This document shows positions 11,400 to 23,883 of a stretch of 64,000 nucleotides of DNA, one piece after another. Source of the DNA: Ampelomyces quisqualis (lineage: Eukaryota; Ascomycota; Dothideomycetes; Pleosporales; Phaeosphaeriaceae); assembly GCA_018398575.1 (NCBI GenBank), contig JAGTXZ010000002.1:2482501-2546500 (forward strand), in the 5' to 3' direction. The translations under genes were made by a program, and so were the position numbers. Under the pieces are notes generated by a model. The model saw only the letters and a list, made by a program, of their open reading frames with translations. It was not told the origin of the DNA and did not search any database. Every line of letters begins with the position of its first letter. Positions within the stretch are counted from its first letter, which is position 1.

Positions 11400-12800
11400 G
11401 CTAAGATAACTTAATATTAAAGGCTCTTTAGATGCTAGTAGAGTCTCTTAACTAAGTGCAGCTTCTATTATACATAACGTAGTTACTATCTTACTTAGCA
11501 GAGAATATACTATTGTTTAATAGGACTAACGTTATAGACTTTCTAGAACGCTTTAAGGACTTCTTAAAGTACTATAGCTTTACAGACTAGATAATAATTA
11601 ATAGACTAGTCGCCTACTATAAGCTAAGACAGAAAACTATTATACAAGCGTCTAAAGAGTATGCAGAAGCCTAAGACAACTACTTGTAGAGAAAGTTCTG
11701 CAATAGCCTCTAACAACGCTTTAAAAACAATAATAAAGGTTAACAGAAAGAGCGTGTAGAGTGCTTTAAACACTAGCTAGGTTAGTACTAAATAAGATTA
11801 GACTTAAAGATTAGAGACTACTTACAGAACTTTTAAATCTGCAGCAAAAGGTGTATTAAAGCAGGCACTATTAATAAGGACTGTTACAGCTACTACCTTA
11901 TTAAGAGACTACTGCTCTAACACGCAACAAAGATCTTAGAGAGATTTAGCCTAAAAACATACACCCTAAAGGACTTTAAGTACAAAAAGATATAAGACTA
12001 CTTAGTAAAGCGCCTAGAGGTAGAGAAGAAAGCACGCATGTTAAATCTAGTAGAAGCTACAAGAGCCTTTAAACTAGAGGTAGAGTTTAAAGTAAAACTA
12101 GTAGCTAAACAACTATTAGCTCTAGTGTAACAAAATAACTTTGAACCTAGAATTAAGCTAGAAATAAACTTCTAACCTGCTACTCTTTAGTTACTAACAA
12201 AAAGCACTCTATCTAAGAACTAGCGCAAGTAAGCTTCTTCTAGCGCAGCGCTTATAAAAAACAAAGTAGATAACCTTATAGATAAGATGCTACAGCTTAG
12301 GCTTAACTAAATAACTATTAAGCAGCAGCTATAGAGTATGCAATAGACCTCTTGCAAAGCAAAGCTTACAAATAATCTAGTTATTTACGCTTTAGTTTGC
12401 AAACAAACTAAAGAATAATTAGAAGCTCTTTAACTATATATGCCTTAGCTAACCCTATAGAACTAGAGCTATTAGAACTACAGGTAACAGCAGTAAGCAT
12501 AGAGAAATAACAACTATTAGCGCAACAGCTAGAGCTACAGCTACTTAAACAACAATTAGAGTTACTAGTAGAGACGTTCTAGTAGAGGACTACTAAGCAG
12601 CTTTAGAATAAACTATTAGGTTTATAATAAGACTAGGCATTTAAGGCAGAACTGCTTAACACTAAAAGGTTTTATTACTAACAGCTAGTGCTTCCTTAAC
12701 AAACGCAACATACTATAATAGAAGACACCTAATAACCTATAGAGCTATATTACTAGCCTTAGCAACGCATAATAGGCTAAGACTATTTTAGCTAAGATTA
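11400..12800 (+). pseudogene. Element II gag (degraded)
   Basis: In the plus strand a frame with scattered TAG/TAA reads NVIDFLERFKDFLKYYSF near 11530, then LVAYYKLRQKTIIQASKEY, and later KTYTLKDFKYKKIQDYL. These are typical of gag-like N-terminal domains of large fungal Gypsy elements, which have a short helical FLE-F motif. The product would form the particle that houses reverse transcription. No zinc knuckle was confirmed. Borders are approximate, and the frame is interrupted by mutation-type stops only. Confidence 0.65.
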
Positions 12801-12849
12801 AGAGGCGCTTTCTAAAACGTAACGTTAACTCTCTTAAAGTTAAATCTAA

Positions 12850-15800
12850 ATTTATAAGCAGACCTAGTCCTTCTATTTCTGTTAAGAATAACATAGTCTC
12901 TATACAGCTAGTGCCTAACACTTTAAGAGCGCTGTTAGAAGTAAACTATAACAAGTATTAGAATATATTAGACTGCCTTACAACTAAATCTAAGGAACTC
13001 TTTACTAATAGCAGCTTAGTATTAGCTGCAATTATTAGCTAAAACTAAGTAAAACGCAGTAACAGTTAACCTGTATATAGTTAGGTTTAGGTTTAGAAGC
13101 TACCTTAGAAGCTAGGTAATAGGATCCTGCACTTAGAAGGCTACAGAGACAGAAATAACAGCTACTTTATAAGCAAAAAGTTAGAGTAAGACTACTTAGT
13201 TTAATTTGCAAGCAATAAGAAATTAGAAGATATAAAAATAGAAAAGGTTACCTCACTAACTAAAAGGCTGTTAAAGCCTACCTACGCAGTAGAGTAAAAG
13301 AAAAAGAACCTAAAGAAGTAGTAGCTAGTCTAGAAGTTTAAGGCTAATACCTAATTAGTTATCTAGCGCAGTCTTAACACTCTAGTTCTATTACTACTTA
13401 AGACTGTTATTAGCAACATGCTAGAGATTAAGAAGAAGCTGTTCTAAGCAAGCTATACGCTAGCTAAGTTTAAAGACCTTTTAGTTGCTCTAACATACTA
13501 TACAACAGTTAAAAGCGCTAACAAAGACTTAGATAGAAACTTACTTACTATAAGAGCTAGTGCTAACTTACTAACCTAGGGCTTACTTTTAGACTAGGTA
13601 CTAGTTAAGGCAGTAAACAGAAAAGTAAGTAAGGGCTTTAGTATTAATGCTAAACACTAGTTAGACCTAGAGATTAGCTAGATTAAAAGGCACATCTAAC
13701 GTAATAAAGAACTAGGCCTTAAGCTTACTACTAACAAGGACTTTTATAAGCCTACTTACTATTAGAAAAAGTATAATTAAGCCTTAGGCGTAGAACATCT
13801 TAGGAGAGAGTGCCTAAAAGTACCTATTAATATTAAAGAGACCTAGTTTCTTAGCCTTATTAACTCTAGCGCAGAGCTTAACACTATAAAAAGAGAAATA
13901 GTAGAACAAGCTATGCTTCTAATTACATCTCTGCTAAAGAGTATAAGAACTGCAAAAATAGTAGTAGCAAACAGTTTAACTAAAGAGTTCTTAGGCATTA
14001 TATAAGAAGTACTTATTACTATTAAGAGGATTAAAATCTGCACTAGCTTCTTTATCCTTAAGGAGTGCACAAACCTAATTATTCTAGGCAATTCTTTTTT
14101 AACAAACACTTAAGCTAGAATTAAGTACGCTACTAATAGGCTAACTTACTGCCAAATCTTTAGTAAGGATAGTAAACACAGTATAAGATTTGTATACACA
14201 AGAAGTAATTAGATTAACACGCTAGGACTCTACTCTAGACCTCTTATAGGAAACGTTAGGAAAGTGTAATTGCTAGTGTTTTACTCTTATCTAAACCTAT
14301 TATACAGCTAGACTAGAACTATTAAATAAACTTAACACAGCTTTAAATAGACCTTAATACTCTAAGCAAAGATTAGCTAGTAATAAAGTTAGCAACAGAG
14401 TAGCTCTAACAGAAATCTTTATTACTAATTATTTCCTTAGAAATATTGTTCTTCTAGTAGCTAGGTGTAGGCACTATAGGCGCAGGGCCTAACAGATCTA
14501 TTATTATTAGTAATAGTAATAGAATGTACATGCTTGTTAGCAACAGCGTAGGCTACTACTCTTAAAATATTATAGCAAGTGTTGTAAGGCAGCTCTCTTA
14601 GAGTCTTAGGATTAATATTAGTGCTAAAAGCTTCTAAGAGCAAAAGCTTAGTAAAACAACTAGGAAGAAGAGGTTACTTGTTAAAGTAATAACAATTTAG
14701 CTAAAGCGCACAACTAATCTATAATTAAATAACGTTTCCTTTACTATTAGTACTTTCTATAAGCAAAAAGCTTAAAAGGTCTAGCTAGTAGATAACTTAA
14801 GATAGGCCTTAAGAGATATTAGTAGGTATAAAGATTAGAAAGAGCGTGCGCGCATTTAATAGGTACTAAACAAGAAGAACGCTCTATTCTTAAGCCACTT
14901 TAAGCTATAATACGCAAATTTCCTTAGAAGTATAAGGCTTACGCCTAAATACCTATTAAAGATAAAGATCTCTCTAGACTTACTCTTATAAGAACAAGCT
15001 ATGCTAGAGGAGCTACTATACTAATAAGAAGCTACCCTAGCCTAGGACTTTAGTAAATTAAGACAAGTTAGCTATAAAGTAGTACCTTAAATTAAAATTA
15101 ACACTATTCCTTACAAGGCGTAGCAAGCTAATTAGTTTTCTATCTCTTAAAAACTTAGAGAAGTAGTAGTTAAGATAGTACAGAAACGTATTAACTAAAG
15201 GGCTCTTAAACTGTGCAGAAGCTAGTACTAAAACCTATAGTTTCTAGTAGCTAAGAAAAACAAAGGATATTAAGTTATTAACAACGCATAAAAGATTAAC
15301 AAAGTTATAATTTGCAACGCAAACCTACTACCTAATCTAAATAAATTTATAAAAGATTTTACTAGTTGCGTAATTATAAGCTTGCTTAACTTCTTCTTAA
15401 GATATAACTAAGTAGAGCTGCACAAGAACTTTTAAGACGTAACAGCATTCTATATACCTATTAGACTAATACGCTAGTGTACGCTACCTATAAGTATAAC
15501 AAATTTAGTTACTAAATTTGTACGCATTATAACTAAGATATACTAAGATTATATTCTAGAACGCTGTAGGCCTTACCTAGATAACGTTTGCATTAAGAGA
15601 CTAAAGTCCTACTATAATAGAATAGAAATTAAACTAGGTATTAGAAAATATGTTGCAGAGCACCTCTGCAATATAAACGCTATATTAGCAGACATTAAGC
15701 GTGCAAAAGCTATAATATTAGGCTACAAATAAGACTTCTATTACGCATCTATAGTTATAGTAAGTTATTGTATTAACGCTACTAGCTACTATTCTAACTA

Positions 15801-18303
15801 TAAGAAAATTAAGAAAATACTCTCCTAGCTACCCTGCAAAGACTAAAAAGACGTTTAAATGTTTATTAGTATATACATGTATTATAGAGTATTGATTAAG
15901 CGTTTGACTATTATTTTAGAGCTGCTATTCTGCCTACTACGCAAGAACGCGCCTTTTAAGTAGTCTTTAGAACAATAGAGCGTAATTGACAAATTAAAAC
16001 ACGCGCTATACTCTATGCTAGCACTTGTTTCTATCTCTTATAATAAGCTATTACTTCTAATTATTGTTTCTGTTAATAGTAGTAAAGAGGGTTAGGGCAC
16101 AGTTCTTATGCAACTAGATCTAAAGGGTTGTTAGCACTCTATCTAGTACAAAAGTAAAGTTTAGTCTAAATCTAAATAAAATTAAGACTTAAGAAAATAC
16201 AAATGCAAAGCCTTGCTCCTAGCGCTAAAGAAGTTTTAAACTTACTTATACAGAGTAGAGTTTATTATAGAAACAGACGCAAAGACGCTAGTTGCATAGC
16301 TTTAGCAAAGTATAACTAACTTACTAAAAGCTTTTATTACGCAGTAGCTAGCACTTCTTAATATATAGGAATTTAACATAGTCTATATTAAAGGTAAGAA
16401 AAACGTAGTAGCTAACGCCCTTTTAAAAAGACCTAAAGAGCTAAAATAGAAGCTACCTAAGGAGCTAGAGAAGGATATTAAGAATTTTATTAACGCTTAT
16501 TTAAATTTAGTACAGCTTACTATTGCCCTACAGCTACGCGCATGTAATCTATGTTATAGAATGTATAAGGCTAACGTTAGTTTTAAAGAAAACCTGCTAG
16601 ATAAAGCCTATAGCAAAGAGTTTTAGGCTTAGGCTTATTAGATTCTATTCTACTGTTAGCCTAATAGTCTTTTAAGAGCTAAAATAAAAGAGTTTACAAA
16701 AAGAGCAATTAAATTAACAGTAAGGAAGAGGCACCTGTTCTTAATACTAACTAAAAAGCGCCTACTACAGCAAATTATAAACAAACCTAATAAACGTTTA
16801 GCTATTATTAAAGCTATACACAATAAATTAGGCTACTAGAAAAAGAAAGGCATATAGCGTAAGGTGTAGGCGCGTTATTATTAGAAAGGATAATATAAAG
16901 ATGTTAGGTTCTATGTTATGTTATGCCTAAAGTGTTAAGTACACGCCTTAGCAATAGTTTAAGAGAAACTGTAGCTAATAACTTCTCTAACAATGCCCTT
17001 TAGCTAGATATTAATAGACGTAGTCTATATACCTCTAGCTAAAGGCAAGAAGTTTTTTGTAGTAGCCTAATATACTATAACGTAGTAGGTTAAAGCTAAA
17101 GCCTTATTAAACGCAGACTTAGTATCTATTATTAAGTTTCTTAAATAAGAAGTCTTCTACTAATAGGGCTTACTACTTAAAATTTTAGTTAATAGAGGCT
17201 CTAAAAACAAGCATCTACTAATTAACCTGCAGCAGCATTTTAGAATCTATAGAGTAGTAGCTAGCAACTATTATTTACAGGGTTAAGGCTTAATTAAACA
17301 AGGATACGCGCTAATAGTAGATGCCTTAAAGAAGCTTAGTAGAATATAGATTAACTACTTATACTAAGTTCTGTAGGCTAATTAGACTAGCGTTAAGCGT
17401 GCTACAAAATAGACTCTAGCTTTCCTAACTTGTAGTCGTAAGCTTATCCTGCCTATAGAATTATGTATACCTACTTAGCAAACACTACTCTAGAAGGAAG
17501 TAACTAATACAGCTTTGCTCTTAGCTATAAGGGCTTGTTAATTTAAAAAGAGAGATATTAGACTACAAGAATCTATTACTAAAACTATCTAACTAAGAAA
17601 CAATAACAAGAACTACTTTAATAGGAGTAGACTTACGCAGACAGACAGGTTAAAGGTTAGTAACCTAGTGTTACTAAGAGATTTCTACTATAACAACAAC
17701 TAGTTAGTGCTTAGTAAGTTTCTTCTAAAATAGCAAAGGCTATTTAGAATATATAAGGTTAGAGAGAAGGGCTAGTACAACTTTAAGGAGCTTAATAGAG
17801 CACTATTTTAAAGCTATACGCTAGGTAACAGGTTAAAGAAGTTCTATTAGCGCACTAAAATAGAACTAAAGCTTGTAAACTAGACCCTATCTACTAACAA
17901 GACTAAAGACTAGGCGCTCCCTAGCTATAGACAGGACATCCTATAACTAGTAGGAGAATTAGTAGAGCGCTAGTGCTCTAAGAGACTTAAGAACGCTACT
18001 AAGGTAGATAAGAATAAAAATTTAGATTTAGAACAATTAGCAGAGACGCGCTAAAGAGCTATTAGAGTGCGTATTATAAAAAACCTAAACTTTAATAGAT
18101 CTAAATACAAAGTTATTAAAATAGCTTTAAAGCATCTATAAGAATAAAAGTAGATAGTAAGAAAGGTATATAACAGACGCAATTTATAATAATTCTACTA
18201 GCTATTAGAAGTAACACTGTTAAAACTAGCCTATGTATTTACTATTTAGAAGCTACATAAGCGCTACACTACAAGGCATTTAAGCCTAAACTTCTAAATA
18301 TAC
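12850..18303 (+). pseudogene. Element II pol: protease, RT, RNase H, integrase (degraded)
   Basis: RT is identified by YILERCRPYLDNVCIKR at about 15545-15600, the Gypsy YLDD box with Asp to Asn by TGA to TAA. RNase H-like sequence follows near 16.2-16.3 kb (KCKALLLALKKF, then YRVEFIIETDAKTL). The integrase zinc-binding start and core lie at 16.8-17.4 kb (LGYQKKKG-like block, FFVVAQYTI). The tail to 18303 is basic. No chromodomain was seen. All frames carry many TAG/TAA, so nothing functional is expected. The protease is assumed from position, not seen. Confidence 0.8.
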
Positions 18304-18309
18304 TAAAGC

Positions 18310-21300
18310 TTTAGAAGTAGCAGCAGCATTATTGCTACTATTAACAGGTATATTAGCGTTAACCTCTATCTTATCTTTATTATTAATAGTATTCTTAGCA
18401 ATAGTATCTATAGACTTGCTAGCCTTATTCTTAGACTTAGATCTAGAATCTAGTTTAACAGCCTAACTAGGATTAAAATTAGAGTTACTATTATTAGAAA
18501 GCTTTAGTAGCTCTTTAGTTACGCAAAACTCTCTACTGCAATAGTTTTTGTTATTAGCTGTGTTGCGCAGTAGCCTACTCTAAACAAACAAACTCTAATT
18601 AAACTTTACAGTAGCCTAGCAGATTAAAACAAAACACTAAGAGTAAGACGCATATTCTCTAACACTCTATATAGCAGAAATAGGCAGCGTTAGTAGAATG
18701 TTATAAGTGTTAAGGCTATTTTAATTAATAGATTGCTTTAAATTACCTAAGTTACTATAATGTTAGCGCAATTCTAAATAAAGTTCTAAAGAAAGTGTTT
18801 CTAAATAGGACTTAGTAACTTACCTATATAAGAACAAGCCTAAAAGCCTATGTTATAGAAGTAGTTAGTGTAAGCACTATAGAGCAGCTGCTTACTATTA
18901 TAGATAACACTATAATACTTGCTAAAAGCGTGTTTGTAATTACTCTTTAAGCAGCAGCTATAAGGCTAAATATTATACCAGCTTAAGTCTAGGTATGTGT
19001 AGGCAGACTAACTGTAATATAGAATAAGTGCAGCTAAGTTGTCCTTAAGAAAGTTACAGCCTATTTCTAAGTAGAAGTAATCTTTAACTAAGATTCTATT
19101 AGTCTTTATATTAAAAGAGTTAAACTAAATAGCTAGTATACATCTACTCTCTTCTATAAGCTTAAAAGACAGAGCGCAGTTAACAAGCAGCAGAAAGAGA
19201 TTTCTTCTGTTAGTTTTAACCTCAAAAAGTATGTGCTAGAGCTAAGCAATAACCTTAATAGTAATTTAGCTAAATAATATTACTATAACTACAAATAAAT
19301 TAGTTTAAAACAGCTAACAAGATATTTAATATCTGCTTACGCTAGTTATAGATAGCATTATAAGAGGAAGTAACCTTTATATAGATATAAAGCTTAGAAG
19401 TCTTATTGCTACAATAGCTAGAGAAGATTAGTTTTGCAGGAGATGTCTAAGTAACAGACTAAGGGGTAGGCAGAGAGGCTGTTAGAGTTAGTGTGCAATG
19501 CTAGGCTATCTAAGCTTAAAGCTTATTATTACCTATGCTCTTAGTCTTAGCTAGCTTACTAAGAGCTTAGAGAGTTGTTATAACTTTAATAGACAATTTA
19601 GGAAAGCCTAAGTTATTGTTAAAGAAGCCTAAGTTGTTGTTAAAGAAGCCTAAGTTGTTGTTAAAGAAGCCTAAGTTGCTGTTAAAAAAGCCTAAGCTAT
19701 TGTTAGAAAAACTAGGCAAATCTCTAGAGATTAACTATACTGCATTATAGAACTTATTACTAGACTCTAAAGCAATAGTAATAGGTAAGTATAATAGACG
19801 CAGAATAGAACTGTGTAGGTAAGAATTTTAGAGCAACGCGTGTTTAAGCTGCTAAAAAAGCTTATTAATTGTAGCTAAAGTAGCAGTGTTAGGCAGGGGT
19901 AGTAAAGAAGTTATTAAGAGAGTTTAGAGAGCTAGCAAAATTCTCTTAGCAACCTTAGGCTTAGCAGATAGCTTTCTAAATAGTAGTAGCTTAGGCAACA
20001 GCTTATATACTACAGCTAAAGCCTTAGCAGTCTTGCTAGATAGAGAGAGAGTAGAAGAGTGCTATAGGCTGCTCTTAAGACTAGGCTATTGCCTATAAGG
20101 AGATTAAGGAGCAGGCAGAGGCAGTGTTAGGCACAGCAGAAAGCAAATAAGTAGGCAATATTAAGCAGCAGTGTAGAAATCTATACTAAGTAAGGTAATT
20201 AATAGGCTTAGAAAGAGAGTATAAAAGTATAAAAGTAAAGGTAAGGTAGAGAATTTAATAAAAGCTAGGTAACGCGCAGTTAAAACAACGCGCCTAATAA
20301 CGCGCTAGTTAGGTAAGAGAAAAATAACAAATAGTAATAACAGAGCGTTAGTTAATTAGAATATTATAAAAGAGAGAGAGCTTCTTTTTGTAGGAGAGGA
20401 AAAAAGTAGTACCTTTTAGCATAGCTATAAACTCTAAAGATGCGTTAAAAGAGAAGGGTTAATTTTACAGCAAGCTACTACAAAAAACAAAATCTATAAT
20501 AGAGAGCTCTAATTGTTAGAGAAGTTATTTAACTACTTAAGCTATTACTTAAGGCATCTATATTAATATCTCTAACTAATAGATTACTATTGCTAGCTTC
20601 TAGGCTAGTATTATTAACGCTACGCTTTGGACTAGCTAAAGGATTACTAATATTAAGCTAAGCTAAAGCTTTATTAGCAACAGTATTATTAGCATCCTTC
20701 TTAACATTCTTATTAACTACAGCTAACTTAGGATCTAACTAAGCCTTCTTGCAAGGCAACTTCTTAACTCTATAACCCTTTATAGATAGACTAGAAATGC
20801 AACGCTTGCTAGGAGATAGAGTGCCTAAGAGCCTCTTAGGGTTGTAGCTAGCTTTAGAAGAGTTTTTAGAGACCTTGCTAGCATTAAAGTCTAGGCTTTA
20901 ACAAGCTTTCCTAGCTAACAACTTTGCAAAATCTAATAGCCTAGACTTGCTTAGAGCTCTAAAGCTACTAAGCTTCTTTGCTAGAGTTAGTAAACTGCAA
21001 TTGCGCAAATTCTTAGAAGGTAAGTTATTAAGAATAAGAAGGCTAAAAGTAATATAGAAGAGCTTAACAGCCCTAGTGCTCTTAATACTGTATAGAATAA
21101 CTAGAGCGCCTACAAATAATTAGCAAATAACTCTAAAAAATAATAAAAAATAATAACTAAAAAGGCGTTAGCTACTTATAATTTATTAAATACTACTCTT
21201 TAGTAAAAGAAAATAAGTACTTGCTACAAGTACTATTGTTTAGTAGCTAACTTTAGAACCTAAACTGCATATACAAGCTAGCAGACTTAAACGTCTAACT

Positions 21301-21690
21301 AGCTCTTACGCAGTAACTGCACAAGTGCTTAGACTTACTCTTAATAGAAGCTATATTAATAGCGCAGTTAGTATAGCTTAGAATTAAGCTTTTAATGTAA
21401 GCGTTGTAAATCTTGTACTTCTTAGCTCTACAGTTTATCTTTAAGGCTAAAGTGATTGCCTAGAGTAGAAATCAACTTATTAATATAAGGAGGCCTATTA
21501 GTTTTAATAACTAAGCTTGCCTACTTAGCTCTTAAATAAGAGCTAATAGTAAGTAGTAACAAATAAGGCTTAAATGTTTTTCCTGCAGACTTAAGAGTAA
21601 GAAAGACTAACTAGAGCTTAGTAATAAGAAGCTAGCTTGGCTTCTTATTCTTGTTTAATTTAACTAGAGTAAATGTTAGTATACGTTTAG
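18310..21690 (-). pseudogene. Antisense accessory ORF of element II (unrecognised)
   Basis: I do not recognise a family. On the strand opposite gag-pol, long stretches are nearly open. Near 21.3-21.65 kb the frame reads LTLKSAGKTFKPYLLLLTIS and TNRPPYINKLISTLGNHFSL. Near 20.55-20.95 kb it reads SSKASYNPKRLLGTLSPSKR and SLSIKGYRVKKLPCKKA. At about 19.6-19.72 kb it has a GFFNNNL heptapeptide repeat. Gaps between these blocks suggest introns. The basic, Ser/Asn-rich composition fits a nuclear or low-complexity protein. It sits between pol and the 3' LTR, where some fungal retrotransposons carry extra genes. Confidence 0.55.
19598..19720 (-). repeat. 21-bp tandem repeat encoding GFFNNNL heptads
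   Basis: The plus strand repeats CCTAAGTTGTTGTTAAAGAAG about five times, with small changes. Each unit is 21 bp and so preserves frame. On the minus strand it reads GFFNNNL repeated, flanked by SFSNNSL and GFPKLS. The Asn and Phe richness is like low-complexity, self-associating segments. Confidence 0.8.
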
Positions 21691-22643
21691 CTTAACTTAT
21701 TAACAAACTAGCACTTACTCTAGTTAATTATATTACTGTAGCTAGTATAGTTAACTAGGTACTTGTAAACTAGAAAGCAAGTATCTCTATTAGGCCTAAA
21801 AACAAGCTTATTCTTTATTATAGCTTAAAGATAAAGGTAAAGTACAACTAAGAGACTAAAAAAGTGTTAAGCACGTGTATTAAGAAAGTCCTAATTAACT
21901 AAAGGCAAAACGTTAATTAAGTAACTATTAGCAATAGCTAAGCTAAGAACTTAGAGCTCTAAAGTAAGAATACGCTAAATTATAAAAAGAGGCAGCTAAG
22001 TAAGTAAGAGAGTAGAGTGTACACTAGAGCAAAGTAGTGTAGCTACGTATAAATAAGTTACCTTAAAAGTAAATAAAGGTAGTAAGGTAGAAGAGTAACA
22101 AGTAGATAATACAAACTAAGCTAGAGCTAGTTAGAACGCTTGTTAACAAGGTAGAGAAGTTAAGTAGCTAATTGCAGTATAGTAGCAGTAAAGTTGCGCG
22201 TTAAGCAAGTTAAGAGAAAGAGAGGTGTAGAGTAAGTAGCTAGTAATAAGAGTAATAAGAGACTAGATAATAAGCAGAGCAGCTAAAAGAGAGTAAAGCT
22301 AAAAGGTAAAGTAAAGTTAGCTAACGCAAGACTTGTTGTAATAGAAGTAGTCTAAAGTGTTTACAGTTACAACGCAAGTGTACCTAAGTAACGCTGCTAT
22401 AACACTAGGTAAAGTTAAAATAATATAGGCTAATAGCGCTTTAGCGTTTAGGTAAGAAAGTTAGATAGTAACATAAAGAGATAGAAAAAGCTTGTAAATA
22501 GGCACTGCTCTTTTACTAAAGGACTGTTAGTTACTACTTTAGTATTACAAAAAGTTTAGAGTTGTTTTTTCTTAGGAGTTAGTCCTTTTGTTTAAGTATT
22601 TTAGTTTTGCGTTTAGTATAAAAGAGAAGAGGGTTCTTTCTAT

Positions 22644-22658
22644 AGATTGGGAGAGAGA
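22644..22658 (+). other. Polypurine tract of element II
   Basis: The purine run ATTGGGAGAGAGA lies directly before the 3' LTR start at 22659. It is the expected primer site for plus-strand DNA synthesis. The same run, slightly mutated, precedes the LTR at 8513. Confidence 0.7.
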
Positions 22659-22848
22659 TGTAGTAAAGTAACATAGGAAGTAAGTCTAAAGAACGCTTAG
22701 AGCACAGCTAAGAGCATACATAAGATATAATAGCTAAAGGGCTATTAGAGGATAATAACTAAGAACCTACACACACATATCTAATAATAATATACTTAAT
22801 TCTACATTAAATCCAATAGGCCTTAGAGGTAAATAACGCTCTACTACA
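22659..22848 (+). repeat. Element II 3' LTR
   Basis: The LTR runs from TGTAGTA to TACTACA and pairs with the 5' LTR. It is followed by GAAC, the right target duplication. Confidence 0.88.
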
Positions 22849-23057
22849 GAACTAGTAGCTAATTCGAGGTAGAACTATAAGTTAACACATTTTTTTATTA
22901 CGTTTTTAACTAATTAGCTGTGCTACTAGTTTAAGATTAGAATTTTTACGCTAAGAGGTAATTTCCTGCGCTAAGCCTGCCTTACTACTTATTTACAAGA
23001 GGACTAAAACACTAAAAATATTATAATAGTAAACTTACAACTTATAACACTACTATA

Positions 23058-23690
23058 ATAGCCTCTTGTAAACGCAAAGCAAAGGTTAATAACGCAGTTA
23101 CTAGTAGTGTAAAGGTTGCTAAAGACCTTACTAGAAAGTCTGCTAGGAAAAGCCTTGCCTCTACTACTAGAAAGGTAAAAGCTTAAAAAAATCTACTTTA
23201 AGCCTAGTAGTAAGTTATTACATTTCTTTTTTACGCTCTTATACTAACTAAGTGTAGCTATAGCTTTGCGTAAAATCTGCTGCTACTAGAAGACTACTAA
23301 GCTTCCTTTCTGCAAGCTGCTATTCTAGTAAGTTATCTGCAAAATTGCTAGTAAGTAATACAAAAGAATACCCTACGTCTACTTCTAGCAATTAGCTATT
23401 AAGGCACTATAAAAAGCTACTAAGGCTTTCTTAGTTAGCTTTTTTAAAGGTATAGTACTTTTTCCTATTTTGTTACAAAACACTAATTTATTATAGATAC
23501 TAATATTAACGCAATTTATGCAAAGAGAGTTACTATATAGTATAAGGATATACAGCTAGCTCTTAGTTACTACAAGAAGTTTAATTTTTTAGCTTAGTGT
23601 ATATAGAAATTGCAGAAGCTATAGGCTTACTATATTTAAGAAATAAAGTTATACTACGTCTGCCTATATAATAAATAAACGTAATAAACA
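23058..23690 (+). pseudogene. Histone H3-like gene in hAT copy A (RIP-degraded, two introns)
   Basis: Histone H3 forms the (H3-H4)2 core of the nucleosome. Three exons are readable: 23058-23209, 23258-23449 and from 23497. Introns of 48 and 47 bp carry GTAAGT or GTATAG donors, a CTAAC/CTAAT branch-like site and TAG acceptors. Exon 1 starts at ATA GCC, ATG GCC after TGG to TAG, and reads LTRKSARKSLAS. The exon 1-2 junction gives KPGAIALRKI if KPG is read one base out of the upstream frame (H3 has KPGTVALREI). Exon 2 holds YQKTTKLPFCKLLF and ATKAFLVSFF. Exon 3 reads TNINAIYAKRVTI, then KDIQLAL, the H3 histone-fold end. The canonical RRIRGERA tail is replaced by SYYKKF and an extension. Arg to Cys and Glu to Lys changes match the RIP context. 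There is at least one frameshift in exon 1. Confidence 0.85.
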
Positions 23691-23739
23691 TTAGTTTCTT
23701 AATATTCTTAATATGTTTCTGCCTCTTTAAGATTTAATA

Positions 23740-23778
23740 TATATATAGATTTCTAAATATATATATATATATATATAG
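23740..23778. repeat. AT microsatellite
   Basis: A TA-dinucleotide run lies between the H3-like gene and the subterminal region of hAT copy A. No function is seen. Confidence 0.8.
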
Positions 23779-23883
23779 TAGAAGGTATACTTAGATTATA
23801 CTTATACACTTCTTATTATACTAATAATCTGTTTATAAGATATACTATATATAAAATTTTAATTAATAGCGCTAGACTTATAC

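Larger units (their letters stand above)
10284..22848 (+). mobile_element. Element II: large Ty3/Gypsy retrotransposon, 12.6 kb, RIP-degraded
   Basis: Its 190-bp LTRs lie at 10284-10473 and 22659-22848. Plus-strand gag lies at about 11.4-12.4 kb and pol at about 13-18.3 kb, with an RT box reading PYLDN near 15580 and integrase at 16.8-17.5 kb. About 4 kb follow pol. That stretch is long for the family and carries an antisense ORF. A 4-bp duplication GAAC flanks the element. It sits inside hAT copy A, so it is younger than that hAT insertion. Related sequences in the window are the 3' end at 8210-8692 and a solo LTR at 24712-24897. Confidence 0.88.

Noticed and set aside
13843..14643. Two minus-strand ORFs of 88 and 60 codons
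   Set aside because: They lie opposite element II pol, where RIP has depleted TGA and left chance open frames.
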